Source of the DNA: Pseudomonas oryzihabitans NBRC 102199
GTDB taxonomy: Bacteria > Pseudomonadota > Gammaproteobacteria > Pseudomonadales > Pseudomonadaceae
Assembly (NCBI RefSeq): GCF_000730625.1
Contig: NZ_BBIT01000019.1
Coordinates: 62,001 to 126,000 of the forward strand
Direction: 5' to 3'
Length of the DNA stretch: 64,000 nucleotides
Under the pieces are notes generated by a model. That model had not been told where the DNA came from. It searched no databases and was given only the letters and a program-made list of their open reading frames with translations. This document shows, in pieces, positions 11,484-20,155 of this stretch. The position numbers and the translations under genes are program-made. Numbering within the stretch: position 1 is the stretch's first letter; every line of letters begins with the position of its first letter.

Positions 11484-12479
11484 ATGAAGATCCTTCGCTT
11501 CACCCTGCTCGCCGCCGCCCTGGCGGCCAGCGCCAAGGTCCTGGCCGCGCCGCCGCTGCTCAACGTGTCCTATGACGTCATGCGCGACTTCTACAAGGAC
11601 TACAACCCGGCCTTCCAGGCGCACTGGAAAGCCGAGCACGGCGACACCCCAGTGATCCAGATGTCCCATGGCGGCTCCAGCAAGCAGGCGCGTGCGGTCA
11701 TCGACGGCCTGCAGGCCGACGTCATCACCATGAACCAGGCCACCGACATCCAGGCCCTGGCCGATCGCGGCCTGGTGCCCAAGGACTGGGAAACCCGCCT
11801 GCCCGATCGCAGCGCGCCCTTCACCTCGGCCACGGTGCTCATCGTCCGCCAGGGAAACCCCAAGGGCATCCATGACTGGTCCGATCTGCTCAAGGACGGC
11901 GTCCAGGTGATCGTGCCCAACCCCAAGACCTCCGGGAACGGTCGCTACACCTACCTCTCCGCCTGGACCTATGCGCTGCGCCAACCGGGCGGGGACGAAC
12001 AGAAGGCCCGCACCTTCGTCGCCGACCTGTTCAAGCACGTGCCCATCCTGGACACCGGCGGTCGCGCCGCCACCACCACCTTCATGAAGAACCAGCAGGG
12101 CGATGTCCTGGTGACCTTCGAGAACGAAGCCGAGATGATCGCCCGGGAATTCGGTCGCGGCGGCTTCGAGGTGGTCTATCCGAGCATCTCGGTGCAGGCC
12201 GAGCCGCCGGTGAGCGTGGTCGACAGCGTCGTCGACAAGAAGAGCACCCGCGCCGAGGCCGAGGAATACCTCAAGTATCTCTGGTCCGACCAGGGCCAGA
12301 AGATCGCCGCGGACAACTTCCTGCGCCCGCGCAACGCCCAGATCCTGGCACAGTACGCCGATCGCTTTCCCAAGCTGGAACTGATCGATGCGCAGAAGGA
12401 ATTCGGCCCCTGGAGCGGCATCCAGAAGACCCACTTCGCCGATGGCGGGGTCTTCGACCAGATCTATACGCCCCAGTGA
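11484..12479 (+). CDS. sbp: Periplasmic sulfate-binding protein
   Basis: This 331-residue solute-binding protein delivers sulfate (possibly thiosulfate) to the CysTWA importer. Residues 1-21 form a Sec signal peptide ending VLA before APPLL. The mature protein shows the sulfate-binder hallmarks LNVSYDVMRDFYKDYN, SHGGSSKQARAVIDG, and NPKTSGNGRYTYL followed by the Trp-containing sulfate-contact region. No cysT, cysW or cysA genes are adjacent, so here it is an orphan binding protein that must serve a transporter encoded elsewhere. It lies between smc (divergent) and the tRNA cluster (convergent). Regulation by sulfur supply is expected from the family but is not visible in the sequence. Confidence 0.93.
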   Translation: MKILRFTLLAAALAASAKVLAAPPLLNVSYDVMRDFYKDYNPAFQAHWKAEHGDTPVIQMSHGGSSKQARAVIDGLQADVITMNQATDIQALADRGLVPKDWETRLPDRSAPFTSATVLIVRQGNPKGIHDWSDLLKDGVQVIVPNPKTSGNGRYTYLSAWTYALRQPGGDEQKARTFVADLFKHVPILDTGGRAATTTFMKNQQGDVLVTFENEAEMIAREFGRGGFEVVYPSISVQAEPPVSVVDSVVDKKSTRAEAEEYLKYLWSDQGQKIAADNFLRPRNAQILAQYADRFPKLELIDAQKEFGPWSGIQKTHFADGGVFDQIYTPQ

Positions 12480-12539
12480 CAGGCTCGCGCCCGGCCAGGT
12501 GCCGGGCGTCCGGCGGGCATGAATGACGCGCACACAAAA

Positions 12540-12559
12540 ACACCGCCCGGAGGCGGTGT
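12540..12559 (-). terminator. Terminator of the tRNA operon (possibly bidirectional)
   Basis: ACACCGCC (12540-12547) pairs with 12552-12559 around a CGGA loop. On the minus strand five T residues follow, directly after the last tRNA-Gly. On the plus strand CTTTGTTTATTT follows, so it may also serve sbp. Confidence 0.8.
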
Positions 12560-12570
12560 CTTTGTTTATT

Positions 12571-12646
<76 letters not shown>

Positions 12647-12650
12647 AATG

Positions 12651-12726
12651 TGGCGTCCCCTAGGGGACTCGAACCCCTGTTACCGCCGTGAAAGGGCGGT
12701 GTCCTAGGCCACTAGACGAAGGGGAC
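12651..12726 (-). tRNA. tRNA-Glu(TTC), copy 3 in transcription order
   Basis: A 76-base tRNA beginning GTCCCCTTCGTC, with the anticodon loop CCTTTCACG (anticodon TTC), T-loop GTTCGAGTC and encoded CCA. It lies 4 bases upstream of the paired tRNA-Gly. It is identical to the copies at 12871 and 13093. Confidence 0.97.
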
Positions 12727-12790
12727 GAAACCTCTTTCCGCAAGGCCTTTCACCTTGCATCCCACTGTCATGAAACCGTGAGATTGTGTT

Positions 12791-12866
<76 letters not shown>

Positions 12867-12870
12867 AATA

Positions 12871-12946
12871 TGGCGTCCCCTAGGGGACTCGAACCCCTGT
12901 TACCGCCGTGAAAGGGCGGTGTCCTAGGCCACTAGACGAAGGGGAC
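12871..12946 (-). tRNA. tRNA-Glu(TTC), copy 2
   Basis: Identical to the tRNA-Glu at 12651 and offset by 220 bases. Anticodon TTC and encoded CCA. Confidence 0.97.
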
Positions 12947-13010
12947 GAAACCTCTTTCCGCAAGGCCTTTCACCTTGCATCCGCCTGCCCTGAGGCAACC
13001 GGACTGTATT

Positions 13011-13086
<76 letters not shown>

Positions 13087-13092
13087 AATTTT

Positions 13093-13168
13093 TGGCGTCC
13101 CCTAGGGGACTCGAACCCCTGTTACCGCCGTGAAAGGGCGGTGTCCTAGGCCACTAGACGAAGGGGAC
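13093..13168 (-). tRNA. tRNA-Glu(TTC), copy 1, promoter-proximal
   Basis: First tRNA of the operon, with anticodon TTC and encoded CCA. About 65 bases of leader separate it from the promoter -10 box; the leader can fold with GGTAG/CTACC arms close to the tRNA 5' end. Confidence 0.97.
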
Positions 13169-13235
13169 CAGGTAGAATCCCTGAGGACTCCGGCCTACCA
13201 CTCGGCTGACGCTTGCCGCCGTTGGGAGTGCGCGC

Positions 13236-13264
13236 ATTCTAGGGAGCCTTACCCTGGGCGTCAA
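13236..13264 (-). promoter_or_regulatory. Sigma-70 promoter of the tRNA operon
   Basis: On the minus strand the sequence reads TTGACG, 17 bases, TAGAAT. A GC-rich discriminator (GCGCGC) follows, as in stringently controlled stable-RNA promoters. It lies about 68 bases upstream of the first tRNA. Confidence 0.85.
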
Positions 13265-13339
13265 TAGCTGATTAAATACTTTTCAAATCAACGACTTCGC
13301 TCGTACGACAAACGGCGGGCAAGCACCATGGAGAAGGTC

Positions 13340-14107
13340 ATGTCCTCAACGATGATTGCAGCGGTAGTGGGGCTTGGCATCCTCCTGTTGATCATGATCG
13401 CCTTCGTCAACCAGAAGCTCGAAGCGGGACGCCTGGAAAAGCAGCGCCTGGTCGCCGACCTCACCGACCGCATCAAGCGCTGTGCCCAACTGGGCGGCAG
13501 CCTGCCCGGGCAGCTGATGACCCCGGCGCTCAAGCAGCTGTTCCATCGCATCGAACTGGGGCTGATCGCCCGCCTCGCCGCCCTGCAGGCCCCTTCCGCC
13601 AGTCTCACCGCGCGCAAGACCGAACTGGAAGAAGTCCTGGCCAAGGGCGATGACATCGAAGTCGCCAACGCGGCCCGGCCGGTGCATACCGAGGCGCGGG
13701 TCAAGGAAGTCCGCGGCTACATGGAGATGCTCCATGCACTCGTCGCCCATGCCAACCAGATCGGCATTCTCGACGGCCAGGAGGCGCAGCGCTGGGTCGG
13801 CGAGATGCGCTATCTGCTCACGGCGACCTATGTGGAGTTCTTCCGCTACCAGGCCGAACAGCAGATCAAGAGCGAGCACTACATCCAGGCGCGTCAGTCC
13901 TACGAGCGGGCGATCATGCAAATTCGCAAGCAGCAGCAACCCGAGCGCTATACCGAGTTGCTAGCCCATCTGGAGGAGCAGATCGCCCAGGTGAAACGCC
14001 AGCAGAGCGAACTGGCCGAGCAGGCCAGCAGCAGCGCCAACGAGCTGTCGGACAGCGTGGATACGCTCAAGGACGACAGCTGGCGCAAGAAGAACGACTA
14101 CGAGTGA
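13340..14107 (+). CDS. Single-pass membrane protein with coiled coil, function unknown
   Basis: This 255-residue protein has one N-terminal membrane helix (MIAAVVGLGILLLIMIAFV) followed by a cytoplasmic, largely helical and charged region. The C-terminal third is predicted coiled coil (QQQPERYTELLAHLEEQIAQVKRQQSELAEQ) and ends in an acidic tail. The start at 13340 is preferred because GGAG lies 6 bases before it; an ATG four codons upstream overlaps that Shine-Dalgarno. I recognise it only as a conserved pseudomonad protein without known function. It is transcribed away from the tRNA operon and alone. Confidence 0.75.
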   Translation: MSSTMIAAVVGLGILLLIMIAFVNQKLEAGRLEKQRLVADLTDRIKRCAQLGGSLPGQLMTPALKQLFHRIELGLIARLAALQAPSASLTARKTELEEVLAKGDDIEVANAARPVHTEARVKEVRGYMEMLHALVAHANQIGILDGQEAQRWVGEMRYLLTATYVEFFRYQAEQQIKSEHYIQARQSYERAIMQIRKQQQPERYTELLAHLEEQIAQVKRQQSELAEQASSSANELSDSVDTLKDDSWRKKNDYE

Positions 14108-14131
14108 GGGCTTCCCTGCCCTCCCCGTCGA

Positions 14132-14620
14132 TCAGCAATCGGTCGCGGCCAGAAAGGCCTCTACCAGGGCTTCGATACCGGCCTGATCCGCGGCGCTGAA
14201 GCGCGCCGGATGCGGACTGTCCAGATCCAGCACGCCGATCAGGCGACCGCCCTGGACCAGCGGCACCACCAGTTCGCTGCGCGACGCGGCGTCACAGGCG
14301 ATATGCCCGGGAAAGGCATGGACGTCCTCGACGCGCTGGGTACGCCACTCGCGGGCCGCCGCGCCGCACACGCCCTTGCTGAAGGGAATGCGCATGCAGG
14401 CCACCTTGCCCTGGAAGGGGCCGAGCAGCAGCTGGTCGTCACCCTCGACGAAATAGAAACCGGCCCAGTTCAGGTCCGGTACTTCCTGATAGATGAAGGC
14501 CGACAGCTGGGCGGCATTGGCCACCAGATTGCGCTCGCCGGCCAGCAGGGCTTCGACCTGGGCGGCCAGCATGGCATAGCCCTCGAGTCCGGCCCCTACG
14601 CCCGTCAGTTCTACGGTCAT
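14132..14620 (-). CDS. msrC: Free methionine-(R)-sulfoxide reductase (GAF domain)
   Basis: This 162-residue single GAF-domain enzyme reduces free L-methionine-(R)-sulfoxide with thioredoxin. The three cysteines expected from the E. coli enzyme are present with the same spacing: Cys75, Cys85 (in SKGVCGAAA) and Cys109 (in HIACDAASRSE). LNWAGFYFVEGDDQLLLGPFQGK is the family-typical N-terminal motif. The start overlaps the stop of the upstream ATPase gene by ATGA, so the two are coupled. With gpx and msrB nearby it belongs to an oxidative-repair neighbourhood. Confidence 0.9.
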   Translation of the reverse strand: MTVELTGVGAGLEGYAMLAAQVEALLAGERNLVANAAQLSAFIYQEVPDLNWAGFYFVEGDDQLLLGPFQGKVACMRIPFSKGVCGAAAREWRTQRVEDVHAFPGHIACDAASRSELVVPLVQGGRLIGVLDLDSPHPARFSAADQAGIEALVEAFLAATDC

Positions 14621-15504
14621 GCTTTCTCCAAGAGTTTAAGCCCGACCCACTGCCGGGCGAATTGATAGGCGCAGCGACCGTTGCGGTTGCCGCGACCGGA
14701 CGCCCAGCGGATGGCCTCGCGATCCGCTTCTTCCGACCACTCCAGCTGCAGGCCGGACTTGCCGGCCAGGGCCGCGCACCAGTGGCGCACCACGGCCAGA
14801 TAGTGATCCTGGGTAAAGGGATAGAAGGACAGCCAGAGGCCGAAACGATCCGACAGGGCGATCTTGTCTTCGGCCGCTTCGCTGGGGTGCAGTTCGCCGT
14901 CGACGTGCTCCCAGTTGGCATTGTCGCTCTGCCGCTCGGCCACCAGGTGGCGGCGGTTGGAGGTGGCATAGAGCACCACGTTGTCCGGCGCCTGCTCCAG
15001 GGAACCGTCCAGCACGCTCTTGAGCACCCGGTAGTCGTCGCTGCCGGAATCGAAGGAGAGGTCATCGCAGAACACCACGAAGCGCTGCGGCTGACCGGCG
15101 AGTTGCTCAACGGCGCGCGGCAGATCGGCGAGATCGTCGCGTTCGATTTCGATCAGCCGCAGACCCTCGCCGGCATATTCCGCCAGCAGCGCCCGGATCA
15201 GCGACGACTTGCCGGTGCCCCGGGCGCCCCACAGCAGCGTGTGATTGGCCGGCAGTCCGGCCACGAACTGACGGGTGTTGCGGGCGAGTTGATCGCGTTG
15301 GCGATCGATACCCAGCAGATCGGCCAGGCGCAGTTCCAGATTGACCTCGAGCGGCTGCAGATAGCCGCCATGGCCTTCCCGACGCCAGCGCGCCGCATAG
15401 CAGTGCTGCCAGTCCAGCGGTTCGCGACGATGGGGCAACAGGGGTTCGAGGCGCTCCAGCACCTGCCGGGCGTGGAGCAGAAAGTCTTCTAGGGAGGCAT
15501 TCAC
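14617..15504 (-). CDS. DUF815-type AAA ATPase
   Basis: This 295-residue cytoplasmic P-loop ATPase carries Walker A GARGTGKSSLIRALL near residue 93 and a Walker B-like stretch FVVFCDDLSFDSGSDDYRVLKSVLDG. A sensor-like YATSNRRHLV follows. The pattern matches the DUF815 family, whose role is not established. The stop codon overlaps the start of the fRMsr gene, suggesting coordinated expression. There is no membrane segment or DNA-binding motif that I can see. Confidence 0.8.
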   Translation of the reverse strand: MNASLEDFLLHARQVLERLEPLLPHRREPLDWQHCYAARWRREGHGGYLQPLEVNLELRLADLLGIDRQRDQLARNTRQFVAGLPANHTLLWGARGTGKSSLIRALLAEYAGEGLRLIEIERDDLADLPRAVEQLAGQPQRFVVFCDDLSFDSGSDDYRVLKSVLDGSLEQAPDNVVLYATSNRRHLVAERQSDNANWEHVDGELHPSEAAEDKIALSDRFGLWLSFYPFTQDHYLAVVRHWCAALAGKSGLQLEWSEEADREAIRWASGRGNRNGRCAYQFARQWVGLKLLEKA

Positions 15505-15610
15505 GGGGATGATCCTTGACGACGAAAAGAGAAAGCGGGTCAGCCGCCCTTCAGGCCGGGCATTATCGTATGACTTTTACCATCCAGACAAAGCCCGGCT
15601 GGAGGGCCCC

Positions 15611-16096
15611 CTAGGAGGCCAGCGCCTGGCGGACATGCTTTTCCAGCTGAGACGGACGGGTGATGGGCGCGAAGCGCTGCACACGCCCCTGCGCCGGCGT
15701 GACGAGAAACTTGGTGAAGTTCCAGCGGATCGCGCCACCCAACAGCCCTGGCGCTCTCTTTTTCAGCGCGACGAACAGCGGATGGGCACCGTCACCATTG
15801 ACGTCGAGCTTGGCCATCACCGGAAAGCTGACGTTGAAGCGGGTCAGGCAGAAGGTCTGGATCTCGGCATTGCTGCCCGGCTCCTGGCCGCCGAACTGAT
15901 TGCAGGGAAAGACGATCACCCGCAGTCCTTCGGCCAGATAGCGCTGCTGCAGCGCCTCGAGGCCGTCGTACTGGCGGGTGAAGCCGCAACGGCTGGCGGT
16001 GTTGACCACCAGATAGGCCCGCGCCGGCCAGTCGGCCAGGCAGGCCCGCTGGCCATCGGCGGTCTCGAACGGCAGGCTGAGGAGGTCCCTGATCAC
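15611..16096 (-). CDS. Glutathione peroxidase family protein
   Basis: This 161-residue thiol peroxidase reduces hydroperoxides; bacterial Cys-type members often use thioredoxin rather than glutathione. The catalytic tetrad is intact: peroxidatic Cys37 in NTASRCGFT, Gln71 in [10 protein letters not shown], and Trp125-Asn126 in WNFTKFL. The start overlaps the msrB stop by 4 bases, so msrB and this gene form a two-gene oxidative-stress operon. No signal peptide is visible, so it is cytoplasmic. Confidence 0.93.
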   Translation of the reverse strand: MIRDLLSLPFETADGQRACLADWPARAYLVVNTASRCGFTRQYDGLEALQQRYLAEGLRVIVFPCNQFGGQEPGSNAEIQTFCLTRFNVSFPVMAKLDVNGDGAHPLFVALKKRAPGLLGGAIRWNFTKFLVTPAQGRVQRFAPITRPSQLEKHVRQALAS

Positions 16097-16494
16097 GCGG
16101 AGGCCCTGGGTTGCAGCTGCAGCGCCACCGAGTTGATGCAGTAGCGCAGGCCGGTCGGCGGCGGACCGTCGGGGAAGACGTGGCCCAGATGGGCGTCGCA
16201 GCGGGCGCAGAGCACCTCGACGCGGTGCATGCCGTGGCTGAAGTCTTCCTTTTCCCGCACCGCCTCGCCATCGATGGGTGCGTAATAGCTGGGCCAGCCG
16301 CAGCCGGAATCGAACTTGGTGCTGGAGTCGAACAGCGCCAGCTCGCAGCAGGCGCAGTGATAGACGCCGGGCGTCTTGGTGTTGCAGTAGGCACCGGTAT
16401 AGGGTCTTTCGGTGGCGGCCAGGCGACAGACGCGAAACTGATCGTCGGTCAGGCGCTCACGCCAGTCTTCCGGGCTACGCTGTACTTTTTCCAT
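16093..16494 (-). CDS. msrB: Peptide methionine (R)-S-oxide reductase MsrB
   Basis: This 133-residue repair enzyme reduces methionine-R-sulfoxide residues in proteins. The catalytic Cys119 lies in RYCINS, and the candidate resolving Cys65 lies in FDSGCGWPS. Structural zinc ligands are the CXXC pairs Cys47/Cys50 and Cys96/Cys99. HGMHRVEV and HLGHVF complete the SelR-domain signature. The stop overlaps the start of the glutathione peroxidase gene. Its length is typical for stand-alone MsrB without an MsrA fusion. Confidence 0.95.
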   Translation of the reverse strand: MEKVQRSPEDWRERLTDDQFRVCRLAATERPYTGAYCNTKTPGVYHCACCELALFDSSTKFDSGCGWPSYYAPIDGEAVREKEDFSHGMHRVEVLCARCDAHLGHVFPDGPPPTGLRYCINSVALQLQPRASA

Positions 16495-16649
16495 GATGAC
16501 CTCTCTGGATGCCGGCGCATCTTTTGTAACAGGCGATGCGGCCGTATGATTCCCGCTCAGTCTGGCATCCGCCCCCGGATGCTGCCAAGCGCCGGTCGGC
16601 GTCCGTCCCCGCCGAGTCTTTCTCGCCCTTTTCCAGGATTCATTTCCCC

Positions 16650-17861
16650 ATGCAGGTCTCCAAGTCGAACAAGCTCGCCAATGTCTGCTACGACATCCGC
16701 GGCCCGGTCCTCAAGCATGCCAAGCGCCTCGAAGAAGAAGGCCACCGCATCCTGAAGCTCAACATCGGCAATCCGGCGCCCTTCGGCTTCGAGGCGCCCG
16801 AGGAGATCCTGCAGGACGTCATCCGCAATCTGCCGACCGCCCAGGGCTACAGCGACTCCAAGGGCCTGTTCAGCGCGCGCAAGGCGGTGATGCAGTATTG
16901 CCAGCAGAAGCGCATCGAGGGTGTCGGCATCGAAGACATCTACCTGGGCAATGGCGTCTCCGAGCTGATCGTCATGGCCATGCAGGCGCTGCTCAACAAC
17001 AACGACGAGGTGCTGATCCCGGCACCGGACTATCCGCTGTGGACCGCCGCGGTCAGCCTGGCCGGCGGAAAGCCGGTGCACTACCTGTGCGACGAACAGG
17101 CCGGCTGGTTCCCCGATCTGGCCGACATGGAAGCCAAGATCACCAGCAACACCAAGGCGCTGGTGCTGATCAATCCGAACAACCCCACCGGTGCGGTCTA
17201 CTCCAAGGCGGTGCTGGAAGGCATCGTCGAGCTGGCGCGGCGGCACAACCTGGTGCTGTTCTCCGACGAGATCTACGACAAGATCCTCTACGACGAGGCC
17301 CAGCACATCTCCACCGCTTCCCTGGCGCCGGACGTGCTGTGCCTGACCTTCAACGGCCTGTCCAAGTCCTATCGCGTCGCCGGCTTCCGGTCGGGCTGGC
17401 TGATCGTCTCGGGGCCCAAGCACCGCGCCCACAGCTATATCGAAGGCCTCGACATCCTCGCCAACATGCGCCTGTGCGCCAACGTGCCGGCGCAGCACGC
17501 GATCCAGACCGCGCTGGGCGGCTACCAGAGCATCAACGACCTGGTCCTGCCGCCCGGGCGCCTGCTGGAACAGCGCAATCGCACCTGGGAGTTGCTCAAC
17601 GACATCCCCGGGGTCAGCTGCGTGAAGCCGATGGGCGCGCTCTATGCCTTCCCGCGGATCGATCCCAAGGTCTGCCCCATCCACAACGACGAGAAATTCG
17701 TCCTCGACCTGCTGCTGTCGGAAAAGCTGCTGGTGGTCCAGGGCACCGCCTTCAACTGGCCCTGGCCCGACCACTTCCGTGTCGTCACCCTGCCCCGCGT
17801 CGATGACCTTGAGCAGGCGATCGGCCGCATCGGCAACTTCCTCGGCGGCTACGCCCAGTAG
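16650..17861 (+). CDS. alaA: Alanine aminotransferase AlaA (PLP class I/II)
   Basis: This 403-residue fold-type I aminotransferase makes alanine from pyruvate and glutamate. Motifs include [55 protein letters not shown] and the PLP-lysine segment [16 protein letters not shown]. The length equals that of E. coli AlaA (about 405), which it resembles throughout. I chose the ATG at 16650, where the family N-terminus MQVSKSNKL starts; an in-frame ATG 114 bases upstream would add a non-conserved extension. A GC-rich hairpin without a T-run lies just past the stop. Confidence 0.9.
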   Translation: MQVSKSNKLANVCYDIRGPVLKHAKRLEEEGHRILKLNIGNPAPFGFEAPEEILQDVIRNLPTAQGYSDSKGLFSARKAVMQYCQQKRIEGVGIEDIYLGNGVSELIVMAMQALLNNNDEVLIPAPDYPLWTAAVSLAGGKPVHYLCDEQAGWFPDLADMEAKITSNTKALVLINPNNPTGAVYSKAVLEGIVELARRHNLVLFSDEIYDKILYDEAQHISTASLAPDVLCLTFNGLSKSYRVAGFRSGWLIVSGPKHRAHSYIEGLDILANMRLCANVPAQHAIQTALGGYQSINDLVLPPGRLLEQRNRTWELLNDIPGVSCVKPMGALYAFPRIDPKVCPIHNDEKFVLDLLLSEKLLVVQGTAFNWPWPDHFRVVTLPRVDDLEQAIGRIGNFLGGYAQ

Positions 17862-17989
17862 CGGCAAAGCATTTCCGGGTCTTTCACCGGTTGGCGCCCC
17901 CGGCGGCGTCAACCGGCGCTGGCACTCGCGCGCTGGCCGCCGCCAGCCCAATCGGCCGGCAGACGACACAGTTTGCAATAGTGGAAACG

Positions 17990-18018
17990 TTGAACGGACC
18001 GGGACGGAACCTTATATA
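17990..18018 (+). promoter_or_regulatory. Candidate sigma-70 promoter of htpX
   Basis: TTGAAC (17990-17995), a 17-base spacer and TATATA (18013-18018) lie 36 bases before the htpX start. I see no good heat-shock sigma-32 -10 element here. Confidence 0.6.
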
Positions 18019-18054
18019 GCCGGCAGATAAACCTGTGAGGAGCTGTACCCCACC

Positions 18055-18933
18055 ATGATGCGCATTCTGTTGTTTCTGGCTACCAACCTGGCGGTGCTGA
18101 TCGTTGCCAGCATCACCTTGAAGGTGCTTGGCGTGGATCGCTACACCGGTCAGAACTATGGCAGTCTGCTGGTGTTCTGTGCCGTGTTCGGTTTCGCCGG
18201 CTCGCTGGTCTCGCTGTTCATCTCCAAGTGGATGGCGAAGATGAGCACCCGCACCGAGGTCATCAGCCAGCCGCGTACCCGCCATGAGCAGTGGCTGCTG
18301 CAGACCGTCGAAGAGCTGTCCCGCGAAGCCGGCATCAAGACGCCCGAGGTCGGCATCTTCCCGGCCTACGAGGCCAACGCCTTCGCCACCGGCTGGAACC
18401 GCAACGACGCCCTCGTCGCGGTCAGCCAGGGCCTGCTCGAGCGTTTCTCGCCCGAAGAGGTGCGTGCGGTGCTGGCCCACGAGATCGGCCACGTCGCCAA
18501 CGGCGACATGGTGACCCTGGCGCTGATCCAGGGCGTGGTGAACACCTTCGTGATGTTCTTCGCGCGGATCTTCGGCAACTTCGTCGACAAGGCCATCTTC
18601 AAGAACGAGGAAGGCCACGGTATCGCCTACTTCGTGACCACCATCGTCGCCGAACTGGTCCTGGGCATCCTGGCCAGCATCATCGTCATGTGGTTCTCGC
18701 GCAAACGCGAATTCCGCGCCGACGAAGCCGGTGCGCGCCTGGCCGGCCCCAATGCCATGATCGGCGCCCTGCAGCGCCTGCGTGCCGAACAGGGTATCCC
18801 GGTGCAGATGCCCGACACCCTGAACGCCTTCGGCATCAATGGCTCGCTGAAGAACGGCCTGGCCGGTCTGCTGATGAGCCACCCGCCGCTGGAAGACCGC
18901 ATCGAAGCCCTGCGCCGCTACGGCCAGCGCTGA
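18055..18933 (+). CDS. htpX: Membrane zinc metalloprotease HtpX
   Basis: This 292-residue inner-membrane protease degrades misfolded membrane proteins alongside FtsH. Two N-terminal membrane helices (residues about 4-24 and 36-57) precede the catalytic HEIGH motif (His142, Glu143, His146). Two further hydrophobic segments follow, and the third zinc ligand is expected in [15 protein letters not shown]. Length and topology are those of E. coli HtpX. A GAGGAG ribosome binding site precedes the ATG. A strong bidirectional terminator follows directly. Confidence 0.96.
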   Translation: MMRILLFLATNLAVLIVASITLKVLGVDRYTGQNYGSLLVFCAVFGFAGSLVSLFISKWMAKMSTRTEVISQPRTRHEQWLLQTVEELSREAGIKTPEVGIFPAYEANAFATGWNRNDALVAVSQGLLERFSPEEVRAVLAHEIGHVANGDMVTLALIQGVVNTFVMFFARIFGNFVDKAIFKNEEGHGIAYFVTTIVAELVLGILASIIVMWFSRKREFRADEAGARLAGPNAMIGALQRLRAEQGIPVQMPDTLNAFGINGSLKNGLAGLLMSHPPLEDRIEALRRYGQR

Positions 18934-18942
18934 GTTCGAGCG

Positions 18943-18976
18943 ATGAAAAAACCCGGCCAAGGCCGGGTTTTTTCAT
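18943..18976. terminator. Bidirectional terminator between htpX and the VWA gene
   Basis: A 16-base stem (18943-18958 with 18961-18976) has A-run and T-run flanks on both strands. The stop codon of the convergent VWA gene (18973-18975) lies inside its right arm. Confidence 0.9.
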
Positions 18977-20148
18977 GGGCGGGTCAAGCTGCGGATGGCT
19001 TCGCCCAGGCCTTCGCCGGTCAGGGGGAACATGCGCTGCCCCATCAGCTCGCGCAACAGGCCGATGGAGGTGCTGAAATCCCAGCCATCGCGTGGATAGG
19101 GATTGAGCCAGGCAGCCCGCGGAAAGTGCTGGCACAGCCGCTGGATCCAGAGCGCGCCGGGCTCTTCGTTCCAGTGTTCGACGCTACCCCCCGGGTGGGT
19201 GAGCTCATAGGGCCCCATGCTGGCATCGCCGACGATCACCAGGCGGTAGTCCGCGCCATAGCGGCGCAGGAGCTCGCCGGTCGCCAGCCCCTCCTCGTGG
19301 CGCCGGGCATTGTCCCGCCAGACGCGTTCGTAGACGCAGTTGTGGAAGTAGTAGTACTCCAGGTGGCGGAACTCCAGGCGGCAGGCGCTGAACAGCTCGC
19401 TGCACAGCTGTACATGCAGGTCCATGGAGCCGCCGACATCGAGCAGCAGGAGCACCTTGGTCGCATTGTGCCGCTCCGGGCGATAGCGCACGTCCAGCAA
19501 CCCGCCCTCGCGCGCCGTGGCCGCGATGGTCTCCTCCAGATCGAATTCCGCCGCCGCGCCCTGGCGAGCGAAGCGCCTGAGCCGGCGCAGGGCCAGTTGC
19601 AGGTTGCGGCGATCCAGGGGCGCGCGGTCATCCAGATTGCGGAAGTCGCGCTGCTCCCAGACCTTGGCCGCCCGCCCCTGGCGGGTACCGGCTTCGCCCA
19701 CGCGCACACCGAAGGGATTGTAGCCACCGCTGCCGAAGGGACTGGTACCGCCCGTGCCGACCCATTTGTTGCCGCCGGCGTGCCGCTCGCGCTGTTCGGC
19801 GAGACGCTGCCGCAGGGTCTCGAGCAGCTCATCGAGGCCACCCAGGGCCTGCAACCGCTGGCGATCCTCCTCCGACAGCCGCCGCTGCAGCTCCAGCCGC
19901 AGCCAGTCCGGGGGAATCGCCTGCGCATCCGGCGCACGCTCCGACCTGGCCAGCTCGCCGGCATAGACCTGGTCGAAACGGTCGAAGAAGCGCTCGTCCT
20001 TGACCAGCACGGCGCGCGCCAGCAGATAAAAGGCCTCGGGATCGGCCACCGCCAGGCCGGCATCCAGGGCAGCGTGCAGATCCAGCAGTTCGCCCAGGGA
20101 CACCGGGATGCCCGCGACCCTGAGTCGAGTGAAGAAATCGAGGAACAT
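18973..20148 (-). CDS. VWA domain protein (CoxE-like)
   Basis: This 391-residue protein has a charged helical N-terminal half, a Gly-rich linker (GTGGTSPFGSGGYNPFG, about 150-166) and a C-terminal von Willebrand A domain starting at KVLLLLDVGGSMD. The MIDAS motif reads DVGGS instead of the usual DXSXS, so the first serine is replaced by glycine. VWA proteins of this type work with MoxR-type AAA ATPases, and such an ATPase lies 7 bases upstream on the same strand. The pair may assemble or remodel a protein complex; the client is unknown. Confidence 0.85.
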   Translation of the reverse strand: MFLDFFTRLRVAGIPVSLGELLDLHAALDAGLAVADPEAFYLLARAVLVKDERFFDRFDQVYAGELARSERAPDAQAIPPDWLRLELQRRLSEEDRQRLQALGGLDELLETLRQRLAEQRERHAGGNKWVGTGGTSPFGSGGYNPFGVRVGEAGTRQGRAAKVWEQRDFRNLDDRAPLDRRNLQLALRRLRRFARQGAAAEFDLEETIAATAREGGLLDVRYRPERHNATKVLLLLDVGGSMDLHVQLCSELFSACRLEFRHLEYYYFHNCVYERVWRDNARRHEEGLATGELLRRYGADYRLVIVGDASMGPYELTHPGGSVEHWNEEPGALWIQRLCQHFPRAAWLNPYPRDGWDFSTSIGLLRELMGQRMFPLTGEGLGEAIRSLTRP

Positions 20149-20155
20149 GCCGCGC

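Noticed and set aside
13169-13235. Possible seventh tRNA gene between the promoter and the first tRNA-Glu
   Set aside because: Only a short GGTAG/CTACC stem can form; no anticodon arm or T-loop consensus is present, so this is operon leader.
17887-17915. Terminator after alaA
   Set aside because: A GC-rich inverted repeat exists, but it has no T-run on either strand, so intrinsic termination is not supported.
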